Under the pieces are notes generated by a model. It ran no database searches. It was not told where the DNA came from and worked only from the letters and a program-made list of their open reading frames with translations. Below, piece by piece: positions 61,516 through 64,000 of a stretch of DNA of 64,000 nt. Location of the stretch: positions 186,001 to 250,000 of the forward strand of contig NC_090968.1 of assembly GCF_040807025.1 (NCBI RefSeq), written 5' to 3'. Source of the DNA: Struthio camelus. Its lineage: Eukaryota; Chordata; Aves; Struthioniformes; Struthionidae. Numbering within the stretch: position 1 is the stretch's first letter; every line of letters starts with the position of its first letter. The translations under genes and the position numbers were made by a program.

Positions 61516-62970
61516 ATGGAGGTAGGTGCCACCCACCCTCGCCCCTCACCCCACGAGCGGCAACACAGGCAGAGGGAAGGGGCTTGCTCTTCTTGCGCTG
61601 AGAGGGGCCATCGCACTGCCGCCAACGCCAAAAGGTTCGTCACCTCTCCACCAATCCTTTGAAAAGGGTGAGGGTCAGAGCTGCCAGGGGCAGGGCAGGG
61701 CTTGTGGACTTCTGCTGCAATTTGGCTGGGCGGCAGGGCACATACTCCTGCTGGGCTCACTTGGCTGACAGGCATGCTGTGCATCTGTGGCCAGTGCCGT
61801 GTGTGTAGCAAGAGGCTGCAGGGGTCTCCAGGAGTGCTGAGAGACCTCGTTGCCTCTTCCTCGGAGTGCACTTGCAGCTGTGGTGAGCTGCACTTGGAAC
61901 TATGCTGCAGGCTGGGCTGTGCAAGGAAGCAGAGGTGGTCAGTGGGGTTTTGGGAAGTGCTGAGTCCCAAGCAGCAAGGGCATGCTTTTGAAGAGGGCAA
62001 GGAGAAAGGGCAGGGTGCCCAAGAATGGCAAGGATGCCCACGTTCCCCGGGGGCAGCATGTTGGTTCCTGAGCTTTCTGGCAGCTCCCAGTTCGTAAAGG
62101 AAGAGTTGCTCTGAGAACTGTCTGAATGCATGCTCCCCCAGCCTCCTGTGCTCTGCTGATGCGGCTGGTACTGGTGCAAAGAGGGACCTCTTCCTTTCCG
62201 GAGGAAGGAGGGAGGCAGATGTCGGCAATTCCTAGGCAGTTCCTGAGCCGGGACATTTTTCAATGTCTTTCCTTCCTCTCTTGCTGAGTTAGGAGGAGAC
62301 TGACCCATGACACCTCCCTGTCATGGGAGGGCACCGAGGCCTTCCTGGGTGATAGGCACCAGTGCCTGTGTTCTTTCTTCTCATCCTGAAAGAAGCCTCG
62401 TGTGGGTTTCTGTGCCAATGGCTCTTCTGCACCGCTGCCTGCACCATAGTCCGCCCTCCACACTGCCCTCCGCAGTCTTCCCAGGAAGGGCAATGATCTC
62501 GGCCTCTCTTTCTGCAGCGGAGTGCAGCATCAGCAGCTGAGGCACCTGCAACGGATGGCAGCTCCTTACCCTCAGCTCCCCCCAGCCCTCTGCAGCAGAC
62601 AACACCAAGACCTGCAGCTCCAGACGCTACGTGTCCCATCTGCCTGGACACCTTGGACAACGTGGCCTACATAAAACCTTGCTTCCATAAGTTTTGCTTT
62701 AGTTGTGTGTTCCGGTGGTCGAAAACAAAGGCCGAATGCCCGCTGTGCAAGCAGGCTTTCCGATCAATTCTGCACACAGTGGTGGCAGAAGATGACTACC
62801 AGGAGCATGTCATCACCACGAGCTTGCCGCAGCCACACAGTCTGCCCAGCAGCCGCGGCGAAGCTCTGATGATGGGGCAGCTCGAGCAGGAGGAGAAGCC
62901 TGGAGAGAGTTGCTGGCTCCTGCCGACCCCCAGGACAGTGACTCCTCGTCAGACAGTTGTGTCCTTGTAG
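61516..62970 (+). pseudogene. TOPORS-like: TOPORS-like, truncated by 805-bp deletion (unit 4)
   Basis: Exons are 61516-61521 and 62518-62970. The deletion junction (62815/62816) is identical to the base to that of unit 3, so one event was copied by duplication or conversion. It encodes the same RING followed by the same 51-residue frameshifted tail, about 152 residues. Just upstream, in the intron, it has a private change (AAAGAAGCCTCG at about 62389 versus AAAGCAGCCTCG in the others). Confidence 0.85.
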
Positions 62971-63392
62971 GGTCCTGGAAGCCCTGGGCAGAGGGAAGCC
63001 CTGAATGCATTGTGCTCTCCTCAGACTCAGAGCACTCAGCCGCGGCAGAGGAAAAGGAAGCTGGGCAGAATGAGCAGCCGCTCCATGGGTCCAGCCGGAG
63101 CTGCAGCAAAGCCAGCGGGAGCTGCTTGCCCAGCTCCGCCATGCCGAAGGAAACTGGCTGGAGCTGCCGCAGCTGCTGCCCCACTGCCCCCAGGGAGGAG
63201 ACAGAGCCCCGGCAGGGGCAGATGGAGGATGTGGCTGGTTGCTCTGTGCAGGGCTGCAGCCAGATCCCCTTTGCTCCTGGCAGCGGCAGGCAATGCTCAC
63301 CCGGGAGTCCCCGGCTGCCCAGAAAGAGGAGGGCAGGCAGCCCCGAGGCCTGTACCCAGCCCAGCAAGAGGCAGGCATGGCCTCAGCGTTAG
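62971..63392 (+). pseudogene. Out-of-frame 3' remnant of TOPORS-like exon (unit 4)
   Basis: As in unit 3, the old C-terminal frame stays open to its stop. It carries the shared Glu to Lys change and a private Val to Met (GQVEDV to GQMEDV, near 63222). Confidence 0.75.
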
Positions 63393-64000
63393 GAAGGAGA
63401 GAGGAAGATGGCCAGGGAGCAGAGACGAGAGCAGCCAGAGAAGCCTGTGGCAATGGCGGCTAGGTAAGAAGACCGAAAGAAGTGGAAAACGGGCTGGACT
63501 GCTGCCCTCCAAGGGTTGTCTTCAGCGGTACAAGGTCTGGCAGTCAGCTGACTGTGAGTAGTGGCCTCCTTGGGAGAAGGTAGCAATGCTAGGGCAAAGA
63601 CTGGTTCAGGTGTTCTTAATGAGGCGATGGAGGGCTCTCGGGGCAAGCTTGGAGTAGGAGTTGGACTAGACGCTGGCAGATGCAGGGCCCACACGGATGA
63701 GGAAGTCTGTCAGTCCCCCCAGCAGTTATTCTAGGAGATGGCTGTCTGAAAGCACCTTTGGCAGGACACTGCGGGGCCAGGTTTGTATAAAGACCAGTGC
63801 AATCCAGCTGGTTGCCGTGACAAATGCTGAGGAGAGTGAAGGGGTCCCTCGTGACTCACTTGCCTTCTGTCACCCTCTGCTCTCCCTTGGCAGGCAAGGA
63901 AGTGGTGGGTTTTCCGCACAGACCTGAGGTGCACCGAGCCCCTCTCCTTGTGTGTGTGTGGGCCTCCCACCAAAATGCCTGAGCTCCCCTGCAGCTGTTC
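63393..64000. other. 3' flank of TOPORS-like remnant, cut by window end
   Basis: Same sequence as 6634-7241 in unit 1, including the candidate 3' UTR donor. The TMCO5-like gene of unit 4 would lie beyond the window. Confidence 0.6.

Larger units (their letters stand above)
57565..64000. repeat. Tandem array unit 4 (partial, cut by window end)
   Basis: This is the first 6,436 bp of a fourth copy. It carries the same 805-bp TOPORS-like deletion as unit 3 (junction 62815/62816) but lacks unit 3's 7-bp extra segment. The array evidently continues beyond the window. Confidence 0.97.

Noticed and set aside
1-64000. CRISPR array or bacterial operon
   Set aside because: There are no short spaced identical repeats, and gene structure with introns and CR1 elements is vertebrate.

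Overview
The window is vertebrate nuclear DNA, most likely from a bird. It carries several CR1-type LINE 3' ends with the usual tail and terminal ATTCTGTG-like octamers, GC-rich genes broken by short introns, and GT-AG exons. There is no bacterial-style gene organisation.

The dominant structure is a head-to-tail tandem array of a unit of about 19.45 kb. Unit 1 is 1-19455, unit 2 is 19456-38909, unit 3 is 38910-57564 and unit 4 is 57565-64000 (cut by the window edge). The phase of the unit is arbitrary, because the window starts and ends inside the array, so total copy number is unknown. The copies are almost identical but have their own SNPs and small indels. Units 3 and 4 share an 805-bp deletion, and unit 3 alone keeps 7 bp near its left end.

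Each unit has the same layout: a gene-poor left part with a possible LTR relic and two CR1 fragments; a plus-strand TOPORS-like gene (RING-finger ubiquitin/SUMO ligase family) with a two-codon first coding exon and one large second exon; about 9 kb with no recognisable gene, holding a duplicated exon-like segment on the minus strand and a degenerate TAGTTA-rich tract; a second LTR-like relic; a CpG-island-like block; and a minus-strand coiled-coil and transmembrane gene of at least ten coding exons that resembles the TMCO5 family. The coiled-coil gene of one unit and the TOPORS-like gene of the next are head to head, about 5.2 kb apart.

Units 1 and 2 carry an intact TOPORS-like reading frame (561 predicted residues). 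In units 3 and 4 the deletion removes the conserved central domain and shifts the frame, leaving a RING-only product of about 152 residues. The array therefore mixes full-length and truncated paralogues. Shared and unshared variants do not fit one simple duplication order, which points to unequal exchange or gene conversion. TMCO5 proteins are testis-enriched in mammals, so a germline-expressed ampliconic family is a reasonable hypothesis, but nothing in the sequence proves it.
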